DNA of 64,000 nucleotides from Bradyrhizobium sp. LTSP885 (GCF_000938305.1 NZ_JYMT01000012.1:62001-126000); one strand, 5' to 3'. Positions 1 through 9,676 are shown, counted from the first letter of the stretch. Notes: a model not told the origin generated them from the sequence alone. Numbers and translations: made by a program.

Positions 1-753
1 GACCCCGGCTTCATGGATCACGTCGCCAACAAGAAGGCCGATGTGGTCCGCATCTATTTGCCGCCGGACGCCAACTGCCTGCTGTCGGTGGCCGATCATT
101 GTCTGCGCAGCCGCAACTACATCAATCTGATCGTCGCCGGCAAACAGCCGGAGTGGCAGTGGCTCGATATCGATTCCGCAACGCGCCATTGCACGGCCGG
201 TGCTGGAATCTGGCACTGGGCCAGCAATGAGGGTGGCGATCCGGATGTGGTGATGGCCTGTGCCGGGGATGTGCCGACCCTGGAAACAATGGCTGCTGTA
301 ACCCTCTTGCGCGAATATGTTCCGGACATTCGAATTCGCGTCGTCAACGTGGTCGATTTGATGGTGTTGGAGCCGCAGTCCGCCCACCCGCACGGGCTTG
401 AAGATCGTGATTTCGACGACCTGTTCACGACCGACAAGCCGGTCATCTTCGCCTTTCATGGCTATCCTGCGCTGATTCACAAGCTGACCTACCGGCGGCA
501 TAATCACGACAACATTCACGTTCGCGGCTTCCGGGATGAGGGCACCACCACAACACCGTTCGATATGGTCGTGCTGAATAATCTCGACCGCTATCAGCTC
601 GCATTAGACGCCATCCGGCGCATCCCAAGGTTCAGCGACCAGGTGAAAAAGGCGACAGAGCGCTACTGGACATCGATGGAACGTCACAAACTCTACATCA
701 GCGAACACGGAGACGACATGCCAGAGATCCGCGACTGGTGTTGGCAGGCGTGA
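1..753 (+). CDS. xfp: Phosphoketolase, C-terminal part (cut by window start)
   Basis: The frame is open from base 1, so the true start lies outside the window; 250 codons remain. The visible part is the XFP C-terminal domain: [17 protein letters not shown] at the left edge, [34 protein letters not shown] and [15 protein letters not shown] are family hallmarks. The enzyme is cytoplasmic, uses thiamine diphosphate and phosphate, and splits xylulose-5-P or fructose-6-P to acetyl phosphate and an aldose phosphate. The next gene, acetate kinase, turns acetyl phosphate into acetate and ATP, so the pair forms a short energy-yielding route. The gene ends in a TGA that abuts the ackA leader. Identification is firm; the catalytic N-terminal half cannot be checked. 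Confidence 0.96.
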   Translation, partial: DPGFMDHVANKKADVVRIYLPPDANCLLSVADHCLRSRNYINLIVAGKQPEWQWLDIDSATRHCTAGAGIWHWASNEGGDPDVVMACAGDVPTLETMAAVTLLREYVPDIRIRVVNVVDLMVLEPQSAHPHGLEDRDFDDLFTTDKPVIFAFHGYPALIHKLTYRRHNHDNIHVRGFRDEGTTTTPFDMVVLNNLDRYQLALDAIRRIPRFSDQVKKATERYWTSMERHKLYISEHGDDMPEIRDWCWQA

Positions 754-776
754 GCACGATCGGTCCCGGAGGCGCG

Positions 777-1937
777 GTGACGAATACCCGGTCCGAACTC
801 ACTATCCTGGCCCTGAACAGCGGCTCCTCTTCGCTGAAGTTCGGCCTGTACCGGGTTAGCGCCTCACGCACGGGGGCGCTGCTATCAGGCGTGGCGGAGT
901 CGATCGGCGAGCCAGGCGGCAAATTTCACGTGCGGAATTCGCAGGGCGGTGCGCTGACCTGCGATACCGCCCCCATTCCCAGCCAGCGCGACGCGATTAT
1001 CCGCATCGGAACGCTTCTCGAAGCCTCGCAAACGCCAACGCCGGCAGCTATCGGGCACCGCATCGTCCATGGCGGACCAGGGCTTCGGCAGCATTGCGTG
1101 ATCGACGAACAGGTCATGCAGAAGTTGGACTCCGCTTCCGCGTTTGCGCCCCTGCATATCCCGGCCGCCCTGTCGGTCATCCGCTTCGCGCAAGAGCACT
1201 TTCCGGGTCTCCCGCAAATGGCATGTTTCGACACCACATTTCACGCCGGAATGCCCGATGTCGCCCGCCTACTCCCGATCCCCCAAGCGCTTCGGGCGGA
1301 AGGCATCGAACGCTACGGCTTTCACGGACTTTCCTGCGAGTCGATCGTGCATCAACTTGGCACCAACCTCCCCGACCGTCTCATTATTGCCCACCTCGGC
1401 AATGGTGCCAGCGTCACCGCAGTGAAGGACGGCAAGTCAGTCGATACCAGCATGGGATTGACCCCTAGCGGCGGGATCATCATGGGCACCCGGACCGGCG
1501 ATCTGGACCCGGGGATCCTCGTCTATCTGATGCGCGAGAAGAAGTACGACGCAGTCGCGCTGGAGGAGATGATCGATCACCGATCGGGACTGATCGGCAT
1601 TTCCGGGATCAGCAGCGACATGCGGCGCCTGCATGACGCAGCATCGACCAGTCCCGACGCACGATTGGCGATCGACATGTTCTGCTATTCCGTCCGCAAA
1701 CAGATAGCCGCCATGATGGCCACTCTGGGTGGAGCTGACATGATCGTATTTACGGGCGGCATCGGTGAAAATGACAGCGAGGTACGGGCGGAGATCTGCG
1801 CCGGCCTATCTTGGTGCGGTATCCGCATCGGCGAAACCGTGGAATCGACGGCATCGCGAGTCCTGGTGAATATCCTCCCGTCGCAGGAAGACGAGCAAAT
1901 CGCTCGTCATACATGGGCATTATCGCCTGTTAGCTAA
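777..1937 (+). CDS. ackA: Acetate kinase
   Basis: Makes acetate and ATP from acetyl phosphate and ADP. Motifs in order: LALNSGSSSLKFGL near the N-terminus, HRIVHGG, IMGTRTGDLDPGIL and FTGGIGENDSEVR, all typical of the acetokinase (ASKHA) fold. Start chosen at GTG 777, about 386 residues, because GGAGG lies five bases upstream; GTG at 750 would overlap the phosphoketolase stop and is possible. It is co-transcribed with phosphoketolase, 23 bp downstream, and uses its product. One oddity: the family signature FHGTSH reads FHGLSC here, with Cys (codon 1335-1337) in place of the second His. The gene ends convergently with the GNAT reading frame, with a 4-bp overlap. Confidence 0.96.
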   Translation: MTNTRSELTILALNSGSSSLKFGLYRVSASRTGALLSGVAESIGEPGGKFHVRNSQGGALTCDTAPIPSQRDAIIRIGTLLEASQTPTPAAIGHRIVHGGPGLRQHCVIDEQVMQKLDSASAFAPLHIPAALSVIRFAQEHFPGLPQMACFDTTFHAGMPDVARLLPIPQALRAEGIERYGFHGLSCESIVHQLGTNLPDRLIIAHLGNGASVTAVKDGKSVDTSMGLTPSGGIIMGTRTGDLDPGILVYLMREKKYDAVALEEMIDHRSGLIGISGISSDMRRLHDAASTSPDARLAIDMFCYSVRKQIAAMMATLGGADMIVFTGGIGENDSEVRAEICAGLSWCGIRIGETVESTASRVLVNILPSQEDEQIARHTWALSPVS

Positions 1938-2500
1938 CGGCTTTCGAGCGTGAGCGTGACATCGCACAAGCCGCGATCCTCGGCATCCGTCTTGATCTCA
2001 AATCCCAATTCCCGACACATTTTCAGCATGACCGCATTTTCCTGGAGAATTTGGCCGGATATCCGCTTCAAGCTTTCCGATTTGGCGTACTCGATGATTA
2101 GCTGCATCAGGGACCAGCCCAATCCCCTGCCCTTGAGATCCGACCGCAGCACGATCGCGTATTCACCGGTCTCATGGGTCGCATCGGTGTAGAGCTGCAC
2201 GACGCCAAGCGTCTCATTGCTGGCTTCATCGATAGCGATAAACGCCATCGCGCGAGCGTAATCGAGTTCGGTCATTCTGGCGATGAATTGGTGCGAGAAT
2301 TCCCTGATGGAATCGAAGAAGCGAAGCCGCAAATCTTGCTTGTTCACGTGGACGAGAAGATCGCGGATCAAGTCCTCGTCATCCGGCCTGATCGGCCGGA
2401 CAAATATGCGCCAGCTTTCTTCGAGGACGATATGTCGCTCCCATTGCGACGGATAAGGGCGAGCGGTCAAGGTCAATTCATTATCCAGCCTGGCCGGCAA
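1934..2500 (-). CDS. GNAT acetyltransferase domain, probable remnant of a Pat-like two-domain protein
   Basis: A 188-residue frame with a GNAT fold: RPIRPDDEDLI (beta1/alpha1), YAIVLRSDLKGRGLGWSLMQ (acetyl-CoA pyrophosphate loop, R-x-x-G-x-G type) and a C-terminal ILQENAVMLKMCRELGFE. From family knowledge, the linker TARPYPSQWERHIVLE followed by RPIRPDDE is typical of the C-terminal end of large acyl-CoA-synthetase/GNAT protein acetyltransferases (Pat). Here the frame opens with TTG two codons after an in-frame TAA, has no convincing ribosome site, and no ATP-grasp domain precedes it. It may be a truncated remnant, or a shortened gene that still makes an acetyltransferase. Pat-like enzymes acetylate acetyl-CoA synthetase, which fits the acetate genes beside it. 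Confidence 0.75.
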   Translation of the reverse strand: MPARLDNELTLTARPYPSQWERHIVLEESWRIFVRPIRPDDEDLIRDLLVHVNKQDLRLRFFDSIREFSHQFIARMTELDYARAMAFIAIDEASNETLGVVQLYTDATHETGEYAIVLRSDLKGRGLGWSLMQLIIEYAKSESLKRISGQILQENAVMLKMCRELGFEIKTDAEDRGLCDVTLTLESR

Positions 2501-2545
2501 TTTTTATCAGTTTTCTGCTTTTCACGCCGACCGAAGATTGGTCGG

Positions 2546-2938
2546 CTACGGCACCATCCGGTCCGTCGCGGTGAGGTATTTCCTGGCATAGGCAACGAGT
2601 TGCGCGTCTGTCGGATGGTCGACCGCTTCCACGCCAGCGATCACCTTCATGAGCTTGGGCTCATGCAGGCGAATGTACTCCACCAACTCGGTCTTTGCGT
2701 TCGCGGGCCCGGTGATGAGAACGGCGCCGGCGTCGGAGACCGATTCAGCGACAGCACGAAGGTAGTCAGGGCTCGTCGATGCGTGCCCGGTGCCGATGGA
2801 ATTTGCCTTGTGATGGATATGTTGTGTGGGATTGTCCGGGTGCAGGACGAGTGTGTCGACATCGGTCGGGCTGAAATGAAACACGCGCGCTTCACGGTGA
2901 TCGATCCAGATCGCCGCATGATAATGATGTTCGGTCAT
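2546..2938 (-). CDS. Translational machinery protein (eRF1 domain 3-like)
   Basis: A 130-residue soluble protein of the small alphaproteobacterial family usually labelled translational machinery or host attachment protein. Seen: HAAIWIDHREARVFHF at the N-terminus, LVLHPDNPTQHIHHKANS, a predicted alpha/beta layer with LITGPANAKTELVEYI, and GVEAVDHPTDAQLVAYARKY at the end. The fold resembles eRF1 domain 3; its biochemical role is not established. Start ATG 2938 chosen because AAGGGA lies eight bases upstream; a start at 2965 would add nine poorly conserved residues. It is followed at 46 bp by the GNAT frame and preceded at 69 bp by the CBS-BON gene, all on the minus strand, so it may share a transcript. 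In relatives such genes accompany low-oxygen clusters (family knowledge). Confidence 0.8.
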   Translation of the reverse strand: MTEHHYHAAIWIDHREARVFHFSPTDVDTLVLHPDNPTQHIHHKANSIGTGHASTSPDYLRAVAESVSDAGAVLITGPANAKTELVEYIRLHEPKLMKVIAGVEAVDHPTDAQLVAYARKYLTATDRMVP

Positions 2939-3007
2939 GGAATGGGTCCCTTTTCTGCCGATCATGCGAACATAACGGTCCGAATGCCGCGCGAAGTCGA
3001 GATCAAC

Positions 3008-3736
3008 TCAATTTGCCCTCAACAACGCCTCATCCTCCGGAGAGTTCAGGTACATTCCCGACATGGGCTCGACCCAGCAAAGGTGGTCGTGAACTTTCGT
3101 GACTCCCGAAACGTTCTCCGCAGCTACAATCGCAGCCTGGCGGGAACTCTCATTGGTAATAATCCCGCTAAGATGAACATTGCCGTTGCGCACGATGACG
3201 CCGAGCCCGAATGGCCCCCATTCGGCCTTCTCGATAGATGCAATGATATGGTGCCGAATGTGATCATCGTCGGCGGTCGGATCGGGCACTTCACGCGCCA
3301 GTTCGGCAACGGCCTGAAGCAGATTCGAGCGCGTTACGATGCCGACAAGCCGATCTCCACGCATAACCGGCAGCCGCTTGACGTTGTGGTGTTCCATCCG
3401 CTGCACGACATCTTCGAGCGTCGCGTCCTCTGACACGGTAAAGGGATCAAGTGTCATGATCTCACCAACCTTGTGTCCACTTTCACGGACGAAGTCGGCG
3501 GCCGCCTTGCTCGGACCAAGCAGGAATTTCAGCCACCGGCCACGCTTTCGCTGGGTCCCGATCTCTGCGCGGCGGATAAAATCGCCTTGCGAGACGATCC
3601 CGACCAATTTCCCCGCCTCGCCGATCACAGGGAGCCCACTCACATGGTTCTGCAGCATGATGTTGGCGGCATCAACGACGGAGTCAGCGGCACCCACCGT
3701 AATCACTTTTGTTGTCATTACTTGATGTGCTCGCAC
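3008..3736 (-). CDS. CBS-domain protein with C-terminal BON domain
   Basis: 242 residues. Two CBS motifs: residues about 5-60 (AHQVMTTKVITVGAADSVV ... LPVIGEAGKLVGIVSQGD) and about 95-150 (VGEIMTLDPFTVSEDATLE ... LPVMRGDRLVGIVTRSNLL). A BON domain covers about 160-225 (HIIASIEKAEWGPFGLGVI ... NGNVHLSGIITNESSR). CBS pairs bind adenosine nucleotides and report energy state; BON domains bind lipid or ligands, so a stress or energy-sensing role is inferred. Start GTG 3736 has GGGAG seven bases upstream. It heads a minus-strand group with the translational machinery protein and the GNAT frame. No FixK/FNR-type TTGAT-N4-ATCAA box was found between this gene and the next. Confidence 0.88.
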   Translation of the reverse strand: MRAHQVMTTKVITVGAADSVVDAANIMLQNHVSGLPVIGEAGKLVGIVSQGDFIRRAEIGTQRKRGRWLKFLLGPSKAAADFVRESGHKVGEIMTLDPFTVSEDATLEDVVQRMEHHNVKRLPVMRGDRLVGIVTRSNLLQAVAELAREVPDPTADDDHIRHHIIASIEKAEWGPFGLGVIVRNGNVHLSGIITNESSRQAAIVAAENVSGVTKVHDHLCWVEPMSGMYLNSPEDEALLRAN

Positions 3737-3900
3737 TCATGATCTCCCTGGTTTCACCGGCAGGACACAATACGTCAACCGCCGCATGTAGATCTCCACT
3801 CGTCAGATTTGGTGCCGCTTTGGCCTAGCGCGCTACAAGTCGCCAATACACGAACAGTTCCAACATCGATCGCGTTCGTTGCGACATTATTTCGGACGGC

Positions 3901-4314
3901 ATGAGCAATAGTGATCAGAATGTCCGGATCTCGAAAGCGCATACTGACTCGATTGCCGGCCCACCTGTCACATCTTCGGTGACTGAGAGTTCGGTAGCGC
4001 AGCTGCCTCAAACCTACGAACTGGATTGGTATGTCCACGAACAAGATCTGGTTCACTACCGCAAACTATTGCCTGAGACGACCGACGCGACGACCCGGCA
4101 AACCGTATTGAAACTGCTTGCCAACGAGCGACAGCCAAGCGAGTTGAACCGATTTTGGTTGCGAGCCCCGTGGTCCCAGCTAAGACCCGTTTTGCGCCCT
4201 CCCTCGATTGATCTTTCTAAGACGAAGCGAAATGGCGATCGCTGGATCGGCATCGATTGCCCGGCTTCTCCGTGTTCGACATTTCGGATTCACTGCTGTC
4301 ATGTGAAGAGATGA
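3901..4314 (+). CDS. Short hypothetical protein
   Basis: I do not recognise a function. The central part, HYRKLLPETTDATTRQTVLKLLANE, resembles a helical motif common in small rhizobial hypothetical proteins. The C-terminal third (after about residue 85) looks random and rich in Cys, Arg and Ser, as expected if a frame has been lost. It ends convergently over the end of the dpp-type ATPase gene (overlap 4299-4314). Either a decayed small gene or a partly real frame. Confidence 0.35.
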   Translation: MSNSDQNVRISKAHTDSIAGPPVTSSVTESSVAQLPQTYELDWYVHEQDLVHYRKLLPETTDATTRQTVLKLLANERQPSELNRFWLRAPWSQLRPVLRPPSIDLSKTKRNGDRWIGIDCPASPCSTFRIHCCHVKR

Positions 4315-5261
4315 CAGGCGACACGCCGATCAGGCCCGGATTCCCTGAGGATTGGCACCTCGACCCGGCACCGCTCGAATGCGAACGGGCAGCGCGGATG
4401 AAAGCAGCAGCCCGGCGGTGGATCGAGCAGGCTCGGCACTTCGCCTGACACCACCGGATGTCTGACATAGTTCGGATCAGCGCGCGGCACCGCGTCGAGC
4501 AGCGCGCGCGAATAGGGATGCTGCGGATCGCTGTAGATCTGCGATTTCGGCGCCGTCTCGACAATTGAACCGGCATACATCACCGCAACCCGCGTTGATA
4601 CTGCCCGAACCACCGCGAGATCATGCGCGATAAACAAATAGCTCAGGCCGAGCCGGTCCTGCAGATCAAGCAGCAGGTTGACAACCTGGGCTTGCATGGA
4701 GACGTCGAGCGCAGACACCGGCTCGTCGCAGACCACAAACTGCGGATTGAGCGCCAACGCGCGGGCGATGACGATGCGCTGGCGTTGGCCGCCTGAGAAC
4801 TCGTGCGGATAGCGATCGATGCTGGTCTTGGGCAACCCGACCAGATCGAGCAGTTCGGCGACGCGACCATTGCGATCCTTTCGCGACCACCCGCCAGCGA
4901 TATCCAGCGGCTCGGCGATAGCGCTGCCGATCCGCATTCGCGGATTGAGCGAAGCATAAGGATCCTGAAACACGAATTGGAGCCGCGCGCGCACCTTTGC
5001 AAGCTGCGCCTTGCCATCGGCGCCGGTGATGTCGTGGCCGAACAGGCGCACGCTGCCGCTGCCGGCCGGGACCAGCCCGACCAGGATGCGGCCGGCGGTG
5101 GTCTTGCCGGAGCCGGATTCGCCGACCAGCCCCAAGGTCTCGCCGCGCATGATCTCGAAATTGACACCGCTCAACGCGTGCAGCGTCGAGACGCCGCCGG
5201 CATGCTTGACGGAAAAGGTCTTTCTAAGGTCGCGGACCTCAACGATGGGCTGGTCAACCAT
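4299..5261 (-). CDS. Dpp/Opp-type ABC transporter ATPase (DppF-like)
   Basis: 320-residue cytoplasmic ATPase of a peptide/nickel-type importer. Walker [17 protein letters not shown]-loop FVFQDPYASLNP, signature EFSGGQRQRIVIARA, Walker B FVVCDEPVSALDV and switch His in LFIAHDLAVV are intact. The C-terminal CCFHPRCPFAFERC is the oligopeptide-transporter extension, which in some relatives holds an iron-sulfur cluster. Start ATG 5261, overlapping the previous ATPase stop by eight bases (translational coupling). Last gene of the aminotransferase, binding protein, permease, permease, ATPase, ATPase operon. Confidence 0.93.
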   Translation of the reverse strand: MVDQPIVEVRDLRKTFSVKHAGGVSTLHALSGVNFEIMRGETLGLVGESGSGKTTAGRILVGLVPAGSGSVRLFGHDITGADGKAQLAKVRARLQFVFQDPYASLNPRMRIGSAIAEPLDIAGGWSRKDRNGRVAELLDLVGLPKTSIDRYPHEFSGGQRQRIVIARALALNPQFVVCDEPVSALDVSMQAQVVNLLLDLQDRLGLSYLFIAHDLAVVRAVSTRVAVMYAGSIVETAPKSQIYSDPQHPYSRALLDAVPRADPNYVRHPVVSGEVPSLLDPPPGCCFHPRCPFAFERCRVEVPILRESGPDRRVACHLFT

Positions 5262-6246
5262 GACGCACACCCAGAACCTGGATGCGCGGCGGGCAGCGCG
5301 CCGACTGGCCGTCACCGACCGTCTGCATGGATGGCGGCTCGTCGAGGCAGCTCGGCTGCACCAGCGCACAGCGCGGGCTGAAACGGCAACCGGGGATGAT
5401 CTCCTGCGGGCCGGGAATGCGCCCTGCGATCGTGGTCAGCCTTGGTGCCTCACTGTCGAGCGCAGGCACCGCAGCGATCAGACCCATGGTGTAGGGATGT
5501 ACCGGTCGGCGAAAAAGCTGTGTTACCGGCGCGGCCTCGACGACGCGGCCGGCATACATCACCACGACGCGCTGGGCGAATTCGGCGATCACGCCGAGAT
5601 CGTGGGAGATCAGCATCACCGACATGCCCAATTCGCGGCGCAGGTCGCGCAGCAATTCGAGGATCTGCGCCTGGATGGTGACGTCCAGCGCGGTGGTCGG
5701 CTCATCGGCGATCAGCAGCCGCGGCTTGCAGGCGATGGCCATGGCGATCATCACGCGCTGCCGCATGCCGCCGGACAAGCGGTGCGGATAGTCGTCAGCG
5801 CGACGCGCGGCGTCGGGAATCCGCACCAGGCCGAGCAGCTCGACCACGCGCCTACGCGCGGCGGCGCCGGTGAGGCCCTGATGCTGGCGCAACGTCTCGG
5901 AAATCTGGTCTGCAATGGTCAGCACAGGATTGAGCGACGACATCGGGTCCTGGAAGATCATCGCGATCTCGCTGCCGCGGATCCGCCGCATGGTCGAACC
6001 CTTGGCACGTAGCAGGTCGTCGTCCTGGTACAGAATCGAGCCTGACGGCATCCGCGTGCTGACGCGATCGTGCAGCTGCAGGACCGACAGCGCGGTGACG
6101 CTCTTGCCGCTGCCGGATTCGCCGACAACGCCGACGCAATCGCCGGCACCAACATCCAGCGAGACGTCGTCGATGGCCGTGACCCAGCCGGTATCGACGC
6201 GAAACTGGACGGTAAGATTGCGAATGGAGAGCAGCGGCGCGGCCAT
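5254..6246 (-). CDS. Dpp/Opp-type ABC transporter ATPase (DppD-like)
   Basis: 330-residue ATPase, partner of the DppF-like subunit. Walker [18 protein letters not shown], signature [15 protein letters not shown], Walker [14 protein letters not shown] and the C-terminal [15 protein letters not shown] extension are present. Start ATG 6246 shares one base with the upstream permease stop (TGATG), so the open frame upstream of 6246 is a shadow of the permease gene. Two different ATPases plus two permeases form a normal Dpp-type importer. Confidence 0.93.
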   Translation of the reverse strand: MAAPLLSIRNLTVQFRVDTGWVTAIDDVSLDVGAGDCVGVVGESGSGKSVTALSVLQLHDRVSTRMPSGSILYQDDDLLRAKGSTMRRIRGSEIAMIFQDPMSSLNPVLTIADQISETLRQHQGLTGAAARRRVVELLGLVRIPDAARRADDYPHRLSGGMRQRVMIAMAIACKPRLLIADEPTTALDVTIQAQILELLRDLRRELGMSVMLISHDLGVIAEFAQRVVVMYAGRVVEAAPVTQLFRRPVHPYTMGLIAAVPALDSEAPRLTTIAGRIPGPQEIIPGCRFSPRCALVQPSCLDEPPSMQTVGDGQSARCPPRIQVLGVRHG

Positions 6247-7136
6247 CACTCGCCTCCCTTGAGGCGGGGGTCGAGCATGTCGCCCAACGCGTCGCCGAGC
6301 AAGTTGAGGCTGAGCGCGGCGAGGCTGATAGCGATGCCGGGAAACAACATCACCCACCAGGCCTGGGTGGCGTAGTCGCGGCCCTCGGCGATGATGTTGC
6401 CCCAGCTGGCGATAGGCGGCTGGATGCCGACGCCGAGAAAGCTGAGCGCCGCCTCTGCCAGCATCGCATAGGCGAAGATGAAGGTGAGGTGCACCAAGAG
6501 CGGGCTGAGGCAGTTCGGCAGGATGTGGCGCAGCACGATGCGCAGCGACGACGCGCCGGACACCTGCGCAGCCTGCACGAAATCCATCTCGCGCACGGTC
6601 AGCGCGGCGGCGCGGACAATGCGCACGCCAGCGGGAATGTAGGCAACGGTCAGAGCGATAATGACACTGGAGACGCGCGGGCCCAGCGCCGCGGCGATAC
6701 CCAGCGCCAGCAGGATGGCGGGGAACGACATCAGCGCATCCATCAACCGCATGATGGCGCTGTCCAGCCGGCGCAGCTGCGCCGCGATCACGCCAAGAAC
6801 GGCGCTGCACAGGCCCGAGACCACGCAGACCGCGAAGCCGACGAACAGCGAAATACGCGCGCCGTACAATACGCGAGTGAAGACATCGCGGCCGAACTGG
6901 TCGGTGCCGAACCAGAACGCAGCCTGCGGGGGCCGGAAGCGGAGGCGCACCCGCATCGCAGAAGGATCGATCGGCGTAATCAGCGGAGCCAGTACGGCGA
7001 GAATCGCCAGCAGCGCGATGATGGTGAAGCCGATCAGGAACGAGCGATGCCGCAGCAGCCGGCGCAGCGTGCCGTAGCCGCGCGGTGCGGCGATCGCTGC
7101 CGCCGTCGCCCGAGTTCCGATACCGACGTCAGTCAT
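6246..7136 (-). CDS. Dpp/Opp-type ABC transporter permease (DppC-like)
   Basis: Inner-membrane permease of about 296 residues. First membrane helix [21 protein letters not shown], then the DppC hallmark [21 protein letters not shown], and the ATPase-contact EAA loop near [16 protein letters not shown]. Start ATG 7136 chosen (MTDVG) because it overlaps the DppB-like stop by eight bases; an upstream in-frame start at 7145 is also inside that gene. N-terminus is Ala-rich and cytoplasmic, as usual for DppC. Confidence 0.92.
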   Translation of the reverse strand: MTDVGIGTRATAAAIAAPRGYGTLRRLLRHRSFLIGFTIIALLAILAVLAPLITPIDPSAMRVRLRFRPPQAAFWFGTDQFGRDVFTRVLYGARISLFVGFAVCVVSGLCSAVLGVIAAQLRRLDSAIMRLMDALMSFPAILLALGIAAALGPRVSSVIIALTVAYIPAGVRIVRAAALTVREMDFVQAAQVSGASSLRIVLRHILPNCLSPLLVHLTFIFAYAMLAEAALSFLGVGIQPPIASWGNIIAEGRDYATQAWWVMLFPGIAISLAALSLNLLGDALGDMLDPRLKGGE

Positions 7137-8073
7137 GGCGCACACGCGGATCGGCGAGAGTGTAGAGGATGTCGACGATCAGATTGATCATCACGAAGGT
7201 GAAGCCGAGAATGAGCATGGTGCCCTGCACCAGCGGATAATCACGTGCCATGATCGCCTGCACCACCATGCGGCCGATGCCCGGCAGTGCGAACACCTGC
7301 TCGATGATCACCGAACCGCCGATAGCCGCACTCAGCAGAATGCCGGTGGCGGTGATGATCAGGATCAGCGCATTGCGCAGGGCGTGCTTGCCGACGGTGC
7401 GCCACTCGCTGAGCCCCTTGGCGCGTGCGGTTCGGATGTAGTCCTGGCTGAGCACATCGAGCATCGCTGAACGGGTCATGCGGGCGAGGAAGCCGATCTG
7501 GAACAACGACAATGTCAACGCCGGCAGCGCCATGGACGCGAACCACCCGCCGAGACCCTGCGAGATCGGCGCAAAACCGCTCGAGGGTACCCAGCCCAGT
7601 TGCACGCTGAACAGGATCACGCCGAGGATCGCAATCCAGAATGCCGGGATGGAAACGCCGAGCAGCGCCACGGTCATCACCGCGGAGTCAATCCAGGTGC
7701 GCCGGTAATATGCCGCCAGAGATCCGAGAAATACGCCCACCGGAATCGTAAAGCCGATGGACAATGCCGCCAGCGATAAGGTCACCGGCAGGCGTTCCCC
7801 CACCGCCGATAAAACGCTCTGGTTGAGGATCAGCGATGAGCCAAAGTTGCCGCGCGCCAGATTGAATAGCCAGATGCCGAGCTGCTCCAGGAACGAGCGA
7901 TCGAGACCGAGTTGCCGTCGCACCTGTTCGATCGCCGCAGGCGAGGCCTGTTCGCCGGCAATGATCATCGCCGGATCGCCAGGCAGCAGGCTAAGCAGCA
8001 GAAACGCCAGGATCGAGATGATCAGGATGACCGGCACGGCCTGAAGGAATTTGACGGAAATGATGCGTATCAG
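7129..8073 (-). CDS. Dpp/Opp-type ABC transporter permease (DppB-like), probable CTG start
   Basis: Inner-membrane permease. Hallmarks: [20 protein letters not shown], the extracytoplasmic region and [14 protein letters not shown], then EAA loop [20 protein letters not shown]. The first membrane helix begins right at GTG 8037, leaving no cytoplasmic lead. CTG at 8073 would give 314 residues beginning [18 protein letters not shown], the usual DppB opening, and has GGAGGAGG five bases upstream. No ATG, GTG or TTG lies between it and that ribosome site. I therefore place the start at CTG 8073, with GTG 8037 as alternative. The downstream gene overlaps by eight bases. Confidence 0.88.
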   Translation of the reverse strand: MIRIISVKFLQAVPVILIISILAFLLLSLLPGDPAMIIAGEQASPAAIEQVRRQLGLDRSFLEQLGIWLFNLARGNFGSSLILNQSVLSAVGERLPVTLSLAALSIGFTIPVGVFLGSLAAYYRRTWIDSAVMTVALLGVSIPAFWIAILGVILFSVQLGWVPSSGFAPISQGLGGWFASMALPALTLSLFQIGFLARMTRSAMLDVLSQDYIRTARAKGLSEWRTVGKHALRNALILIITATGILLSAAIGGSVIIEQVFALPGIGRMVVQAIMARDYPLVQGTMLILGFTFVMINLIVDILYTLADPRVRHD

Positions 8074-8119
8074 AGCGACCTCCTCCGACCGATCATCGGG
8101 AGCCGGCCGATGCTACGCA

Positions 8120-9676
8120 TCAATTGAGCCACAGGTCCCATAGCTGCAGGATGCCGGCGTAGTCGTTCTGGCCCTGCAGTTTCCTCGAATAGCCGCTCAG
8201 CCGGCCGGTATCCGCGATCTTGACGAGATAGCCGCCACCCAACACTTCTTTCTGGATCGTCAGCCAGCTGGCGCGTCGCGCTTCCAGCGTCGGACCCTGG
8301 AAGAACTCGGCATAGGCCTTGTCGATGACGTCGTTGCCGGTGATGTGCGGGAACGTGTAGAGCATCGGCCGCCACTGCTGCGGCCCGAGAATGTGATCGG
8401 GGCCGAACGCCGTGGTCGACAGGTTCCAGTCACCGGTGCCTTGCTGCATGTGCGACGCGTTTGTGGTCCAGTCGGTGACCTGAACATCGACGGTCATGCC
8501 GGCGGCCTTCAGCTGCTCGGCGACGATCAGCATGGTGTCGCGCATCCACTGATAGTTGCTGTTGGTCTCGATGATGATCTTTTCACCCTTGTAGCCGGCC
8601 TGATTCAGCAATTCCTTGGCCTTGGCCGGATTCTTGATGTCGTACCAGGGGGTGGGCGCGGTATCACCGAGGAAGTAAGGCGTGCCGGGAAACGACATCC
8701 AGGGATTGCGCTTGTTGAGCCCACCGGCGCCTTCGATGATCTCATCGACATTGATCGCCGCGGCAATCGCCTGGCGAATCAGCACATTCGCGGTGAGGCC
8801 CTTCTGCGAATTGACGACGATGTAGCTGCCGAGTGTCGGAAATACCTCGCGGATCGCCAGATCCTTGCGCTCGGTGATCTTGGCGCTGAGGTCGGGCGGG
8901 ACGCTGGAGATCAGCTGCGCCTCGCCGTTCTGCAAAGCGGCGATACGCGTCGTGATCTCCGGCATGAAGCGGTAGCGCACCGCATCGAGATAGACGGTCT
9001 TGCGGCCGGCATAGCCGTCGCGGCCCGGCGCGCTGGTGTCGGCGGTGTAGTCGTCAAAGCGGGTGATGATGAGGTGGCTGTCCTTGACCCATTCGCCGAG
9101 CTTGTAGGGGCCAGTTCCGATCACCTCGATATCGCGGGCCGGCTTGTCCTTCTGCGACGCCGGCAGGATCATCAACGGATAGATCGGCGACTTGATGATG
9201 TCGAGCAGCACGACATTGGGCTCCTTCAGCACGATCACGAAGCTGTAGGGATCCGGCGTGTCGAAATGATCGACGGCATCGAGATTCTTGGCGTTGGGAC
9301 TGATGCGCTTGTAGCGCTCGAACGACGCCTTGACGTCGGCCGACGTCATCTCCTGGCCGTTGTGAAATTTGACCCCTTTTCGCAGTTCGAACGAGTAGGT
9401 CTTGAAATCGGCGGAGGCAGTGGCTTTCGACGCCAGCATCGGTTTGGTGGCGTTGGCGTTGTCGAGCGTCACCAGGCCTTCGAAGATGTTGTTGATGACT
9501 TCGAGCTCGACAGCGCTGGAGGCCATATAGGGATCCAGCGTGCCCGGACCGGATACGCTGGCATAGACCAGCGTGCCGCCCTTCTTGGGCGTTTGCGCGT
9601 TGGCGGCGCCGAGTGAAACTCCGAGGACCAGGGCCAGGGCCACTGCAACGCCGCGTCGAGCGAGTTTCTGCTTCAT
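8120..9676 (-). CDS. ABC transporter substrate-binding protein, family 5 (DppA-like)
   Basis: 518-residue periplasmic receptor. Sec signal peptide of about 29 residues ending SLGAANAQ. The mature part has family-5 features: GGTLVYASVSGPGTLDPY, NIFEGLVTLD, YSFELRKGVKFHNGQEMTS and VIGTGPYKLGEW. This family binds peptides, nickel, or amino-acid derivatives, so ligand is not fixed by sequence. Start ATG 9676; longer upstream frame overlaps the aminotransferase and is rejected. It lies 47 bp after the aminotransferase and 46 bp before the DppB-like gene, so the six genes form one operon. Confidence 0.93.
   Translation of the reverse strand: MKQKLARRGVAVALALVLGVSLGAANAQTPKKGGTLVYASVSGPGTLDPYMASSAVELEVINNIFEGLVTLDNANATKPMLASKATASADFKTYSFELRKGVKFHNGQEMTSADVKASFERYKRISPNAKNLDAVDHFDTPDPYSFVIVLKEPNVVLLDIIKSPIYPLMILPASQKDKPARDIEVIGTGPYKLGEWVKDSHLIITRFDDYTADTSAPGRDGYAGRKTVYLDAVRYRFMPEITTRIAALQNGEAQLISSVPPDLSAKITERKDLAIREVFPTLGSYIVVNSQKGLTANVLIRQAIAAAINVDEIIEGAGGLNKRNPWMSFPGTPYFLGDTAPTPWYDIKNPAKAKELLNQAGYKGEKIIIETNSNYQWMRDTMLIVAEQLKAAGMTVDVQVTDWTTNASHMQQGTGDWNLSTTAFGPDHILGPQQWRPMLYTFPHITGNDVIDKAYAEFFQGPTLEARRASWLTIQKEVLGGGYLVKIADTGRLSGYSRKLQGQNDYAGILQLWDLWLN

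Noticed and set aside
8345..9616. 423-codon plus-strand frame opposite the DppA-like gene
   Set aside because: Antisense shadow; Arg/Asp/Gly-rich, no motif.
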